A stretch of 64,000 nt of DNA, from assembly GCF_019703515.2 (NCBI RefSeq), contig NC_059393.1, forward strand, positions 11,302,001-11,366,000. Direction: 5' to 3'. This document shows positions 48,701 through 59,711 of the stretch, in pieces. Positions within the stretch are counted from its first letter, which is position 1; each line of letters opens with the position of its first letter. The translations under genes and the position numbers were made by a program. The stretch comes from Myxocyprinus asiaticus (taxonomy: Eukaryota; Chordata; Actinopteri; Cypriniformes; Catostomidae). Below the pieces are notes generated by a model. The model saw only the letters and a list, made by a program, of their open reading frames with translations. It had not been told where the DNA came from and ran no database searches.

Positions 48701-51700
48701 GTCCAATCAACTGAATTTACCACAGGTGGACTCCAATCAAGTTGTAGAAACATCTCAAGGACGATCAGTGGAAATAGGATGCACCTGAGCTCAATTTTGA
48801 GTGTCATGGCAAAGGCTGTGAATACTTCATGTGATTTTTTTATTTTTAATAAATTTGCAAAGATTTCAAACAAACTTCTTTCACGTTGTCATTATGGGGT
48901 ATTGTTTGTAGAATTTTGAGGAAAATAATGAATTTAATCCATTTTGGAATAAGGCTGTAACATAACAAAATGTGGAAAAAGTGAAGCGCTGTGAATACTT
49001 TCCGGATGCACTGTACGTGCTGGGTCTCTGAAGACCTGAGGTATTTAATAATGTTTGGCAAAACACCCATGTATTTAAGGCTTAAAATTTCTCCTTTTGT
49101 GTTCCATAGACGAAGGTTTAATGGGTTCGAAACAACATGAGTGAGTAAACCCCCTGAACTATTAGTTTAATATTTTTTGAAATAGGACATACAAACCTTC
49201 ATTGGAGATACAAGTAAAATTGGGTTCACCACCAGGACTTCATAAAACTTTGAGCAGGGATCATCTTGAAGAGTCCATGTACGTCTGTACCACTCTAAAT
49301 GAGCATAAAGTTACTTTAAAGAACTGATCATTGTGGGTATCACTGGCTGAAGTGCAACAGTAAGCACCTCACCTGTCAAACTGTCCTTCCAGTCCATCTG
49401 TTTCAGCCCAGTACATTTAGCATTGAAGCTCTCCATCTGCACAATGTTCTTCTGGTGCTCAGCAAAGGCAAGCTAGGCAGTGTAAAATGTTTAAAACAAA
49501 ATCTTTAACTCTTGATTGTAGAACAGTGAACACACATACATAGGTTCCACCCTTTCATTCTCATTTGTTCTACACCTGTTTAGTAAAAATACCATGGGTA
49601 TAACAAGTCCATAGTATTGTGTACAGCAGGTGTTTCAAACACAAACTACCTGAGGGCTACTAGCCAGGTTCCAGGTGTTTTCCATTAAGAGCAGTCAGAA
49701 CAATTGCAATAAATAAAAATGTTATTACAATCACAAATTGCAACTCCATATTGGCGCAGTTATACAGTTCAGCGCAATCAGTTATTAACTACCATTTTAA
49801 TTTGTGTTTAAGGCCTGTGATGTACTTTTGTGGAAAAATATAAACATAAATTAGGATAATGCTTAACAATCTTATAAGAAAACACTTGAGGGATCACATG
49901 AAATAATGCCGAGCTGGAAGTACAGAATCTCTTCGTATCAACCTCAAGTTTAGGGTCAACAACTTTATTACCATATAAAGATGGAACCAGTTCCAGATCA
50001 AGCTGATAAAAAAGCAGACAGCAAACATTCTCCAGAACTGGACAAACCAGGACACCCCAGACCAAACTTCAGTGCAGATAACAGTCGTTATGATCAGAAC
50101 GCACAAAGAAACCTGTAGAAAAAAAAAACAACCTTTTAGTACTAGAGCTGTCAATCAATTAAACCTTTTCTTCACGATGTGCTGATTAACTAATCACAAT
50201 TAATCACATATGCCAATTTTTAATTAGAAAGGCCCCCAAATAAAGAACTTAGTATATAATAATAAAGAAGATCATAAATCTAATATACCATAAATATAAT
50301 ACTTCTAATCCTTTAAATATATTACATAATCAACATATATTGTGGCAGCAGAAACATTAAGCATTTCTACAACACAAAAAGTGGCTTTAAAGTCAAAATA
50401 TTGTTTGTTTTATTTCCATATCACTGAACATATCTATTATTGGCCTACATCAGTCTGAGCTATTTTTAATTGTTGGTGAACGTACTCATGAGTCAAATGG
50501 ACGCTTTTAGAGCATCTCATTCTGGCTACATCTCACTTGTTTTCAACATCTGTAGTCAAAAGTGCTGTTTTTAGGACGCTGTGTCAGGTTAAATGTAGTT
50601 TGAAACACTGAAAAACGCATCTCGAGATCATTCTGCTGTGCTCGGTCCAGCTGTCTGGGTTTTCATCCACAGATTTTTATGCACATTTTAGGATATATCT
50701 CATAAAAATTGCTGGATGGATGCTGGAACACCAAGATGCGAATAAAATCTCCAAAATGCGCATAAAAAATTTTTACACTTGCTTTGTGTGGATAAATGTT
50801 TTATTTGATAAGAAGAAATGCACATAAACTATGATGGAAACACATTTACCGAATAAACTCCTATTGACTTTATTAGGAATACAAGATGCACATAAAAGTC
50901 ATGTGACTGAATAGCTCCTTCATAACTGGACTAACCAGCGGACCAATCATCGCATATGAAATATTGCTCTATTCATCCTAAAATAACGGTGTCCTGAAAC
51001 CCCAAAGCCTGCACACAGTTTGCAGGGTAAATATGTGGAAAACAAACTTAAATTGTGCCGAAGAACAGGTTTATTGACGCTTTTGAACATATATTATAGA
51101 TCTGCATGGCAAAGTCATAAGGATGGAGGAACGCACATGCACACACACATAGTGCTCATGAGACAAAGTTCTTTACAGTGTGCTCTAAACCGTGAGCATT
51201 TTATTAATAAAAGAGTCTCAGTGGCTATAATTTCTCCAGAAGTGACGATTTTGTTCTTTTGAACACATGGGATGGAAACGCGGCTTTATTCGCACATCGT
51301 TTTTGCGATATTATGGTTTTTCGCACAAATTAAATTCGCAACTTGGATGGAAACAGTGAATACAAAAGCTTGTCTGTGGAAGCTGCACTGACTGCCCCCT
51401 ATTGCCACATCAAGGTGGTACAATAAGCTTGAATTGTCTCGATGGTAAGAACATTCCTTGGAACATTTTTTTCTTAAAAGAAAAAAGAAAGAAAGAAACA
51501 GACCTTCATGACAGTGTCAATTTCTATGTGAAAGGTATCTTCAAATCGCCACTTCCAAGCTTCATGGTCATGGAGTTTGAAGTTGACCAGAATTTGACTG
51601 AGAGACTCATCCATGTCTCCAGTGGTCCAGCTGTTTTTATCATTTAAAAGCTTCTGGATCTCTGCCACTGATTGCTTGGAAAGCTTTACCTCAGCGTCAT

Positions 51701-53442
51701 AATGCATGACTGTTTTTGCATCATCAGGCTAGAGATTAAAAAAAAAAAGGTGAAAGTTAAGAAACCTGAAGCAGTGCTATTTAAAGAATATTTCCATCAC
51801 AAAGATGGATGCATACCAGGCCAAGTTTTGCCGTTCCTTTAAAGAGCTTGGACAGGAAACGCTTGAACACTGCATTGGCACATGTTGACTGCTGAGAGAT
51901 GGCAGACCCCCTCTTTTTGTATTCATCAATCTATAAAAGATTTGGAATACATATTAATAGAATATACATTCAGTCATCAGTTCCCCCCTCTCCAAAAAGC
52001 CTTCTTTTTTATTACTGCCCACATAAAAATCAAAGAAACTATATTTCATACATACTTTATTTCATAGACCCGACCATTAGTTCTTCAGCTCTTCAACAAG
52101 TACAGTACTGTGCAAAAGTTTTAGGCACTTGTGAAACATGTTGCATAGTGAGGGTGTCTTCAAAAATAATGCCATAAATAGTTTTCATTTATCACTTAAT
52201 GTCATACAAAGTCCAGTAAACATAAAAAAAAGCTAAACCAATATTCGGTGTGACCACCTTTGCCTTTAAAACAGCACCAATTCTCCTAGGTACACCTGGA
52301 CACAGTGTTTCTTGGTTGTTGGCAGATAGGATGTTCCAAGCTTCTTGGAGAATTCACCACAGTTCTTCTATTTAGGCTGTCTCAATTGCTTCTGTCTCTT
52401 TATGTAATCTCAGACTGACACAATGTTCAGTGGGGGGCTTTGTGGGGGCCATGACATCTGTTGCAGGGCTCCCTGTTCTTCTATTCTAATCTTTTCTATT
52501 TGCAAAAGTAATGTTTGGGAGTCTAACATTTATATTCCCTATTGACACACTAAAGCTGAAGATATAAATAACCATCTTAATACAAATGCTTGTGTGAAAC
52601 ATCTTATATGCCTAAGACTTTTCCACAGTACTGTATATTTCTTATATATTTTCTGTCATAGTTCCCCAAGGTGTGTTAAGAAATACCATGGTAGTAACAT
52701 GGTAAATGAAAGAAAAACAAAACATGTTGTTGTCATAAAACATGTCCAAAAAAACATGGTACTTTTAGGTCCTTTTTTTGTTAGCAAGGTATAATAAACT
52801 GAGGCATATTTTCAAAATGTTCACCTCTTTCTGCAAAATACCCAGTTTATCTGTGCAATCATCAGGACACTGGACTGTCTGTATTCCACCACTGGGGTCT
52901 GTCCTGGACTCTCTACTCTTGGCTGGCACATTGGTGTAACTGGCAGACTGTCAAACATGAAAACAAGGTTCCGGATTAAAGAAACGGTTAGGATTTTCAA
53001 TTCACACAATGTCAGTGCCTGCAAAGCGATAGTTAATAAGGGTCAATCGCAAATTCAGTATGCACATATTACAATAGCTTCACTGCCTGAAGTTAGATAA
53101 TGAATGCTGGCCATCGCGTCAGTTAAAAGCATTTGCCAATTAAAATTTTGGAGTCTGTATTAATTGCAGAATGTGTGCAGAAGAATAAAAAGAAGTACGA
53201 GGGCTTTCAATGCCTTGTGGGTATTGTAATACATTAATACACAGTAAGATGCTTTAATAAAAAAACACCTTTACCTCTGTGGGTTTTCTCATGCGCTTTG
53301 TGGTCGGGTCATAATTGAGCATGTCAAACGGATCGATCCATTCATCATCATCATTAATGATGTTTGCATAGGCAATTACAAAAAGTCCACAAAAAACAAG
53401 GAAACTCCTAAATGTAAACGACGAACAGCTTGACACATTCAT
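45205..53442 (-). CDS. clcc1: chloride channel CLIC-like protein 1, copy A (complete, 9 exons)
   Basis: CLCC1 is an ER-membrane protein linked to anion conductance and ER calcium homeostasis. Exons: 53275-53442, 52825-52947, 51817-51930, 51504-51728, 49972-50112, 49373-49472, 49197-49294, 45849-45995, 45205-45756. They join in frame to about 555 residues; the human protein has 551. A signal peptide (1-26) precedes [17 protein letters not shown], the acidic segment conserved in human. The luminal core has [13 protein letters not shown] and WKWRFEDTF; two TM segments lie in exon 5 and one in exon 8 ([12 protein letters not shown]); the tail is long, acidic and Gln-rich. The start is the ATG at 53442; a GTG two codons upstream is not a plausible start. 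No disabling change seen. Exon 4 uses a weak donor (GTCTGT). A Tc1 (47401-49013) sits in intron 7 and a Tc1 remnant in intron 2. Confidence 0.92.
45849..45995 (-). CDS. clcc1: clcc1-A exon 8 (third TM region)
   Basis: 49 codons; acceptor TTTTTACAG, donor [29 protein letters not shown], then [11 protein letters not shown] and a hydrophobic segment. Matches copy B exon 8 closely. Confidence 0.95.
46048..46160. mobile_element. solo hairpin-MITE arm in clcc1-A intron 8
   Basis: AATAATTCACCCAAAAGTG, then CCTGTATGACTTTCCTTCTT and TGTGGAACACAAAA: one arm of the common cyprinid hairpin element; no matching right arm seen. Confidence 0.65.
47401..49013 (-). mobile_element. full-length Tc1-like transposon (family 1) in clcc1-A intron 7
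   Basis: Same ends as the copy at 33956 (CAGTGCATCCGGAAAGTATT), TA at 47399-47400 and 49014-49015, opposite orientation. The transposase starts at 48625 ([20 protein letters not shown]) and reads to NKD at 48182. A 23-base deletion relative to the other copy removes WSDET, the first catalytic Asp, and shifts the frame. The rest continues to AKGASTKY at 47632. It shares the host gene's strand. Confidence 0.95.
49197..49294 (-). CDS. clcc1: clcc1-A exon 7
   Basis: Acceptor CTCATTTAG, donor [28 protein letters not shown] and [14 protein letters not shown]. Copy B keeps the residues closer to human here ([15 protein letters not shown]). Confidence 0.93.
49373..49472 (-). CDS. clcc1: clcc1-A exon 6
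   Basis: Acceptor CTGCCTAG, donor [30 protein letters not shown] then [12 protein letters not shown]. Confidence 0.95.
49972..50112 (-). CDS. clcc1: clcc1-A exon 5 (TM1 and TM2)
   Basis: 47 codons, acceptor TTTCTACAG, donor ATG|GTAATA. Two hydrophobic stretches: [16 protein letters not shown] and [18 protein letters not shown]. Four residues longer than copy B. Confidence 0.95.
50113..51503 (-). other. clcc1: clcc1-A intron 4, with transposon remnants
   Basis: About 50140-50250 begins like a hAT-type end (AGAGCTGTCAATCAATTAA). At 50580-51360 a dispersed fish repeat ends GGATGGAAACAGTG. The plus-strand frame at 51020-51262 has no features of a real exon. Confidence 0.5.
51504..51728 (-). CDS. 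clcc1: clcc1-A exon 4 (luminal core)
   Basis: 75 codons: [52 protein letters not shown]. About 90% identical to copy B by eye. Donor AAG|GTCTGT is weak, whereas copy B has AAG|GTAAGT. Confidence 0.95.
51817..51930 (-). CDS. clcc1: clcc1-A exon 3
   Basis: 38 codons, acceptor TCTTTTATAG, donor [25 protein letters not shown] then [18 protein letters not shown], matching human VFRRYLNKILIEAGKLGL. Confidence 0.93.
52103..52633 (-). mobile_element. internally deleted Tc1-like element (family 3) in clcc1-A intron 2
   Basis: Ends CAGTACTGTGCAAAAGTTTT and its inverse, TA at both sides (52101-52102, 52634-52635). Only the last transposase residues remain on the minus strand ([17 protein letters not shown]). 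Confidence 0.88.
52825..52947 (-). CDS. clcc1: clcc1-A exon 2
   Basis: 41 codons, acceptor TTTGACAG, donor [26 protein letters not shown] then [15 protein letters not shown]. Homologous to the inverted exon at 55602-55722. Confidence 0.9.
53275..53442 (-). CDS. clcc1: clcc1-A exon 1 (signal peptide and acidic segment)
   Basis: 56 codons. [17 protein letters not shown] starts a signal peptide; [15 protein letters not shown] follows; donor GAG|GTAAAG. Confidence 0.93.
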
Positions 53443-53816
53443 GATCACTACTAGTGGAAAATAAAGTTGCTTAGAGCTGTAACCCAGTTCATCTTAAAAC
53501 AAAAACTGGTATTTAATCAAATAAAAAATAAATAAATAAATAAAAGAGAGAGAGAGCGTACTAGACACTAATTTAACACCATTTCCTAAACTGAAACCAA
53601 AGCGTTCTAAAACCGACGCAACGATTTCTTCTTTGACGTTACAGCAAGTGTTCAAATGTTACTCATCGCCCCATGTGGACAGAGAGAATCATACATCCAA
53701 CTTTCATCCTACACAAAGAGCCCTTCTACCATTGGCCTAAAATGTTAGCAAAGCGATGAGTAACCCGGCTGTCCATTGATTGTTTGTGCGCTGTACCAGA
53801 GGCCTTTATTTTTGAA
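53443..53816 (-). promoter_or_regulatory. clcc1-A upstream region
   Basis: Contains an AAAT/GA-rich microsatellite (53520-53556) and mixed sequence with scattered CG dinucleotides up to about 53640, before the triplicated repeat. I assign no TATA box or specific operator. Confidence 0.3.
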
Positions 53817-53998
53817 CGAATGTATATGGAGGCAATGCTTCAGTACGCTGAATAAACTGCTTTTATGAGAAAACCGACGAATGTATATGGAGGCAATGCT
53901 TCAGTACGCTGAATAAACTGCTTTTATGAGAAAACCGACGAATGTATATGGAGGCAATGCTTCAGTACGCTGAATAAACTGCTTTTATGAGAAAACCG
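53817..53998. repeat. three perfect tandem copies of a 61-bp unit
   Basis: The unit beginning GAATGTATATGGAGGCAATG and ending GAGAAAACCGAC occurs three times with a 61-base period and no internal difference; only the last two bases of copy 3 change. It lies about 400-550 bases upstream of the clcc1-A start codon. Confidence 0.95.
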
Positions 53999-54254
53999 CT
54001 CATGACATAATTAATTTACCAACTGCGTGCTAATATTTAACATGTTTTACACTAAACAAATCTTTTTTGAATGAGCTATTTGTGCAGTTTACTATGATAA
54101 AATTGCTGTTTTATAAGAGAAGACACAGACATTTTGCGACAGGTAGGTGTCAGTTTACGGCTCTCCCAATACATTTGTATTATATCCGCAAACGATGACT
54201 TACTGTCGTAATATGACTTGACTTGTCTTACAGCAAAACACGGAGGTTTATATA

Positions 54255-55007
54255 CACCGATCAGCCACAACATTAAAACCACCTGCCTAATATTGTGTAG
54301 GTCCCCCTCGTGCCGCTAAAACAGCACCAACCCGCATCTCAGAATAGTATTCTGAGATGATATTCTTCTCACCACAATTGTACAGAACAGTTATCTGAGT
54401 TACCGTAGGCTTTGTCAGCTCAAACCAGTCTGGCCATTCTCTATTGACAGTAAAGAGTGAAAATCCCAGGAGATCAGCAGTTACGGAAATACTAAAACCA
54501 GCCCGTCAGGCACCAACAATCATGCCACGGTCCAAATCACTGAGATCATATTTTTCCCGATTCTGATGGTTGATGTGAACATTAACTGAAGCTCCTGACC
54601 CATATCTGCATGATTTTATGCACTTCTGCCACACAATTGGTTGATTAGATAATCGCATGGATGATTGTTGGTGCCAGACGGGCTGGTTTGAGTATTTCTG
54701 TAACTGCTGATCTCCGGGGATTTTCACACACAACAGTCTCTAGAATTTACTCAGAATGGTGCCAAAAACAAAAAACATCCAGTGAGTGGCAGTTCTGCGG
54801 ATGGAAACGCCTTGTTGATGAGAGAGGTCAACAGAGAATGGCCAGACTTGATCGAACTGACAAAGTCTACGATAACTCAGATAACCGCCCTGTACAATTG
54901 TGGTGAGAAGTATGCTATTCTGAGATGCGGGTTGGCGCTGTTTTGGCAGCATGAGGGGGACCTACACTATATTAGGCAGGTGTTTTTAATGTTGTGGCTG
55001 ATCGGTG
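54255..55007. mobile_element. complete fold-back Tc1 derivative
   Basis: Ends CACCGATCAGCCACAACATT and the exact inverse, TA on both sides (54253-54254, 55008-55009). Both arms carry the transposase N-terminal segment (VTADLRGFSHTTVSRIYS on the right arm) in opposite orientation around a single central piece, so the whole 753 bp can fold into one hairpin. The left arm has a small deletion. Confidence 0.88.
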
Positions 55008-55010
55008 TAC

Positions 55011-55011
<1 letters not shown>

Positions 55012-55069
<58 letters not shown>
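55012..55069. repeat. (TA)n microsatellite
   Basis: About 28 TA units starting right after the fold-back element. Confidence 0.97.
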
Positions 55070-55072
<3 letters not shown>

Positions 55073-55235
55073 TATAAGTATAAAAGATCTCTGCCTATGT
55101 GTTTGGGCACAACTACTCTTTCTTATTACTATTTTCTGCATTTAGAATAAAATTAAAGCCATCAAAGCTATAAAATAATAACACAAGTATGGGGATTATG
55201 CTGTGACAACAAAAATCTTAAACAAATAAAAAACA

Positions 55236-55722
55236 TTTGTGGACTTTTTGTAATTGCCTATGCAAACAAAAATGGATCAGTCCGTTTGACATGAGTAAAC
55301 CCACCGAGGTAAATGTCTGAAAGTTTAATGTATTGCAGTTCTTGCAATAAAGCCATCGAAATCCAAAATGCTCCTTTGTATTTGGTAATTAATACAGACT
55401 CTAAAACGTAAAAAAAAATTACGTTGTATTCTTAATGGTATTTCATTCAGTGACACAATGTTCTACATTCATTACATGTCATTTTAATTGCATAGTGAAT
55501 CTTGACTGGCCTTTATCAAATTAGTCCTTGCTAGCACTGGAATTATTCAAATCAAATTTACATTCTATTATGATGATTCTCACTTTATTTTCATGTTTTA
55601 GTCAGCCAACACCAATTTTCCAACTAAGAAAAGGGAGCTCAGCACAGACTTCTGTGATTTGCAACAGTGTCCTGATGTATCAGAGTGCATCAATAAACTA
55701 AAAAAGTATTTTGCAGAAAGAG
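55236..55722 (+). pseudogene. clcc1 copy C: inverted exon 1-2 fragment
   Basis: On the plus strand, 55236-55308 repeats clcc1-A exon 1: 33 consecutive bases are identical (from TTTGTGGACTTTTTGTAATT), then TCCGTTTGACATG, and the donor GAG|GTAAAT. Net losses of 16 and 30 bases shift the frame and give TGA at 55292-55294. After a 293-base intron, 55602-55722 matches exon 2 (TCAGCCAACACCAAT; end GTATTTTGCAGAAAGAG|GTGA identical to copy A). It is 121 bases rather than 123 and so out of phase. No exon 3 follows. The 5' start of exon 1 is absent. It lies head-to-head with copy A across the fold-back element. Confidence 0.85.
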
Positions 55723-57291
55723 GTGAGAAATATGAAAATATACCTCTGTTTTTTTAGACCTCACTAATGATAAGTATGTTCAGTGGCAATACCATGTATT
55801 TTGAACATATACCATTGGATTCTTTGATGCACCTTGGAGTGTACTATAAATGTAATGTAAATGTCATGGTACATGAATACAATTCAGTACCATGGTATAT
55901 TTCAAAGTACCATGGTATTACTATCTAGTACTATCATTGTACAAGGTACTGCCGCAGTGTGTTTTTGTAAGGGCTGAATCTATCAATAACTTTGTCAGAT
56001 GTAAATAGGTGAGGATGAAACCTTGGCAGGAACCAAGCCTCATCTGGAGAAGCCCTCCTTGGGCAACATCAAAGGTTGTGCAAACCAGAACAATTTCCAT
56101 AATTCTCTGAATTTTAAGAACATTTATGAAAAACTAAATTCTCTCCCTAAATTTGCGCAACAAAATACAAGTGCAAAGGAGAGAATGATATATAATTTAT
56201 TTTGGGCTGCAGGTGTACAAAAGTACACTTAAAGGGGAGGGGGATTAAATAAATAAATGTATATTAATATTTCTTAATGCTATGTCTCTTTTAGTTGGGT
56301 GAATGCAAAAAGATCACAAACTCTCAGCCAACATGGGTTCACAAAAGTATCATAAAAGTTGTCTATAGCCATACCATAGCTTTGTGTAAAGGAACAGACC
56401 AAAATTTAAATTGTTATCCTCTGCTATAGTTCTCGTACAACATTATAAATTCTTGCCAAGTACCTAAAATTGACTTTAAGCCTGGCTAAAGCCATCTTTA
56501 CGAGCCATGTGTTAATATATGCAAACGCGAATGAGGTTTCAGTGAATAATGTTATCCATTTCGGACATGCACCAGGTACTGTATTGAGATTCATAGTAGA
56601 TAGACATGGCTTGGAAGCGAAATATGTGGTGGTGGGGGGGGGTTTTGCTTAGGGACCCCAAAAGGCTAGGACCGGTACTCGCCTGTCATTTTGAGCAGAA
56701 GTCTTTGCTAACCAAATCCTTCATTTGCGTAGGTGCAGGGGCCAGCAATTGTTGCAGCCTAAGTCCTTGGAGAGGATTATGATTCAGGGTTTAGGACTCC
56801 AGTTCAAGAAACAGTGCAATAAAGTTGTTTTATGCATTTAATTAAAAATGTTTAATGCATTTACCAATTTGACATTTCTTTCAGCTCTGTGTGACTTTTA
56901 TACACTGGTTGGAATAGGACAGAACCTTTGCAATGTGTCAGGGGTTATCACACTGACGCATACACCACAAACACACACACAACAGCGTCACAATTTCTTA
57001 ATGATCAAGTGATGGAGAAAACCCTTTTAACTATTTTTTTGTACAAAACAAGCCCAAAAAGGACTTGTGATAAGCTACATTCAGCATTTGGCGTTATCGG
57101 ACAATTTGGATGAAGTGTCATTACGTGGACTGTGCCAGCGCTAAAAGCAAAACAAAATGTTTTAGTGCATATCTGTCTTTATATTGTGGAATGCTTTTTT
57201 TGGAATTCGCAATAAAAAAAAGAATAAAAAAAAGTGATTAATCGTGATTACATATTTTAACTGACTGACAGCACAAATATATACATAAACA

Positions 57292-57292
<1 letters not shown>
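55723..57292. other. intergenic, no gene seen
   Basis: The plus-strand frame at 56023-56232 starts in a dispersed-repeat-like block (GGAACCAAGCCTCATCTGG). A transposon end like that at 7037 lies at 56640-56690, and a hAT-type end near 57225-57275. Confidence 0.5.

Positions 57293-57351
<59 letters not shown>
57293..57351. repeat. (TA)n microsatellite, left of the Tc1 fragment
   Basis: Uninterrupted TA repeat that abuts a 5'-truncated Tc1 copy. Confidence 0.97.
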
Positions 57352-57353
<2 letters not shown>

Positions 57354-58341
57354 ACAACAGCAAAGGACCTTGTGAAGATGCTGGAGGAAACAGGTAGACA
57401 AGTATCTATATCCACAGTAAAACGAGACCTATATCGACATAAACTGAAAGGCTGTTCAGCAAGGAAGAAGCCACTGCTCTAAAACCGCAATAAAAAAAAG
57501 CCAGACTACAGTTTGCAAGTGCACATGGGAACAAAGATCTTACTTTTTGGAGAAATTTCCTCTGGTCTAATGAAACAAAAATGGAACTGTTTGGCCATAA
57601 TGACCATCATTATGTTTGGAGAAAAAAGGGTGAGGCTTGCAAGCTGAAGAACACCATCCCAACCGTGAAGCATGGGGGTGGCAGCATCATGTTGTGGGGT
57701 GCTTTGCTGCAGGAGGGACTGGTGCACTTCACAAAATAGATGGCGTCATGAAAATGATGTGGATATATTGAAGCAACATCTCAAGACATCAGCCAGGAAG
57801 TTAAAGCTTGGTCACAAATGGGTCTTCCAAATTGACAATGACCCCAAGCATACCGCCAAAGTTTTGGCAAAATGACTTAAGTCAAGGTATTGAAATGGCC
57901 ATCAAAAAGCCCTGACCTCAATCCAATAGAAAATTTGTGGGCAGAACTGAAAAAGTGTGTGCGAGCAAGGAGGCCTACAAACCTGACTCAGTTACACCAG
58001 TTCTGTCTGGAGGAATGGGCCAAAATTCCAGCAACTTATTGTGAGAAGCTTGTGGAAGGCTACCCAAAACATTTGACCCAAGTTAAACAATTTAAAGGCA
58101 ATACAATCAAATACTAACAAAGTGTATGTAAACTTCTGACTCACAGGGAATGTGATGAAAGAAATAAAAGTTGAAATAAATAATTCTCTCTACTATTATT
58201 CTGACATTTCACATTCTTAAAATAAAGTATGATCCTAACTGACCTAAGACAGGGAATGTTTTCTATGATTAAATGTCAGGAATTGTGAAAAACTGAGTTT
58301 AAATGTATTTGGCTAAGGTGTATGTAAACTTCTGACTTCAA

Positions 58342-58344
<3 letters not shown>
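57352..58344 (+). mobile_element. Sleeping-Beauty-like Tc1 copy, 5' truncated
   Basis: Starts inside the transposase (GACAACAGCAAAGGACC equals 38927 onward in the full copy) and ends at the proper terminus CTTCTGACTTCAACTG. The catalytic Asp segment is altered (TGGTCTAATGAAACA gives WSNET). [11 protein letters not shown] and LNPIENLWAELKK remain, and the C-terminus reads to FKGNTIKY. Frames are broken. Confidence 0.9.

Positions 58345-58381
<37 letters not shown>
58345..58381. repeat. (TA)n microsatellite, right of the Tc1 fragment
   Basis: TA repeat directly after the Tc1 terminus; with the left repeat it suggests insertion into a TA array. Confidence 0.95.
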
Positions 58382-58384
<3 letters not shown>

Positions 58385-58523
58385 GTGTTCACAAGGCTCA
58401 AGCTTTTGACAGTTTATAAAACACAAAAATTATGTTACAGTAATGCACATGCAATAGAAGTCTATGGAGTAAGGCATTGCACTGGAAAAAAAAAGGTTTA
58501 AAACATGTTTTTTTACCCCAAAA

Positions 58524-59528
58524 TAGGGCTATCACGGTTATTAAATTTGGCTGATGATTAATTGTCAAACAAATAATTGCGATTATGACGATTTATTGTC
58601 TGTTTTAGGGCTGTGATTAATAGTCTCGTCAAGGGCTTTCACGATTAACTGTCCTATAAATTGTCATATTTTTTAAGATGTGCTTTTTTCTGCGTGTGTT
58701 CTTCATACACCTTAAGAAGTCATTTGATTTACATATTTAACTTCAAATATATAAATAAAAAAATAAAATGATTTCCTTTTAAGGCTTTAAAAAACGTATG
58801 AATGACATGAAAAATAATGTTTTATATAAAAAAAATCTTTCTAAATACTTAAAATATGTCTCTCTTTTTTGTCAACTTTTGACTTGGTCAGTTTTATATT
58901 TACACTTGTTTTTGAACTCATATATTGTATCATTTTTTTCATATAAAATATAATATAATTTCTATATACATTTTATTATATTTTTATTTTTATTATAATA
59001 TGCAACAGTAAAACATTTCTTTCCTAATTTCTTCACTTCCACAAGTTATTTAATGCTCTGATTAAACCCACAAGCTCTTATTTGTCATGAAGCAAAACCT
59101 TTGAGATTTTGTTTCATCATTTCATCACTCTACAGAAATAGAGTACACATGCATCTCCTCCTCTTTGTCACTGCGTGCATAAACCAGGAACTTTTGCCAT
59201 TACACGATCGTTTAAAGTTAAACCGGAGCGCTTTGCATTCACTATCAAAGTTTATCCTTGTTTGTTTATATTTCGCGGCAGTTTGGCTGCTGACAGCACA
59301 TGTGGGTCTGTGTGGGTGCCTCGTGTCGCCCTCCCGCAAGGTGCCGCCATCCCCCGCAAGATGCTGCCCTGGGCAACTGCACATGTCGCCCATGCCTAAA
59401 TGTGCTACTGTTTGTGCATTAAAATGTGATTGGAATTTGAATGCCAAATAATCGCGTTTGTCTTAAATAACTGCGGTTAAATCAAGTAACCGCGATCAGA
59501 CTTTATTTAATAATCGCGACAGGCCGAC
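58524..59528. mobile_element. hAT-like non-autonomous element
   Basis: Ends TAGGGCTATCACGGTTATT and the inverse AATAATCGCGACAGGCC. No transposase; the frames at 59101-59451 lie in its interior and have no family features. Confidence 0.65.
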
Positions 59529-59711
59529 CCCAAAATTTAAATTCATATTGTTCTACACCAGGATGAACTTTCTTCACAGGGCCTTTTCTTGGTATGGTTA
59601 GGCAGACCACCAGAGGGCATAATTCTCATTTTTGGGGATACTAATCATTAAAAGTATTTTATCAAAAATGCAAGATTTGCATTTCTGAAACCTGGAAAAT
59701 GCATTGCATTG

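Noticed and set aside
53443..53448. GTG two codons upstream as the clcc1 start
   Set aside because: A vertebrate gene would use the ATG at 53442, which opens a normal signal peptide.
56023..56232. Frame at 56023-56232 as exon 3 of clcc1 copy C or a new gene
   Set aside because: It does not match clcc1 exon 3, and its beginning resembles a dispersed fish repeat.
59101..59451. Frames with Cys/His content at 59101-59451
   Set aside because: They lie inside a hAT-like element and match no domain I recognise.
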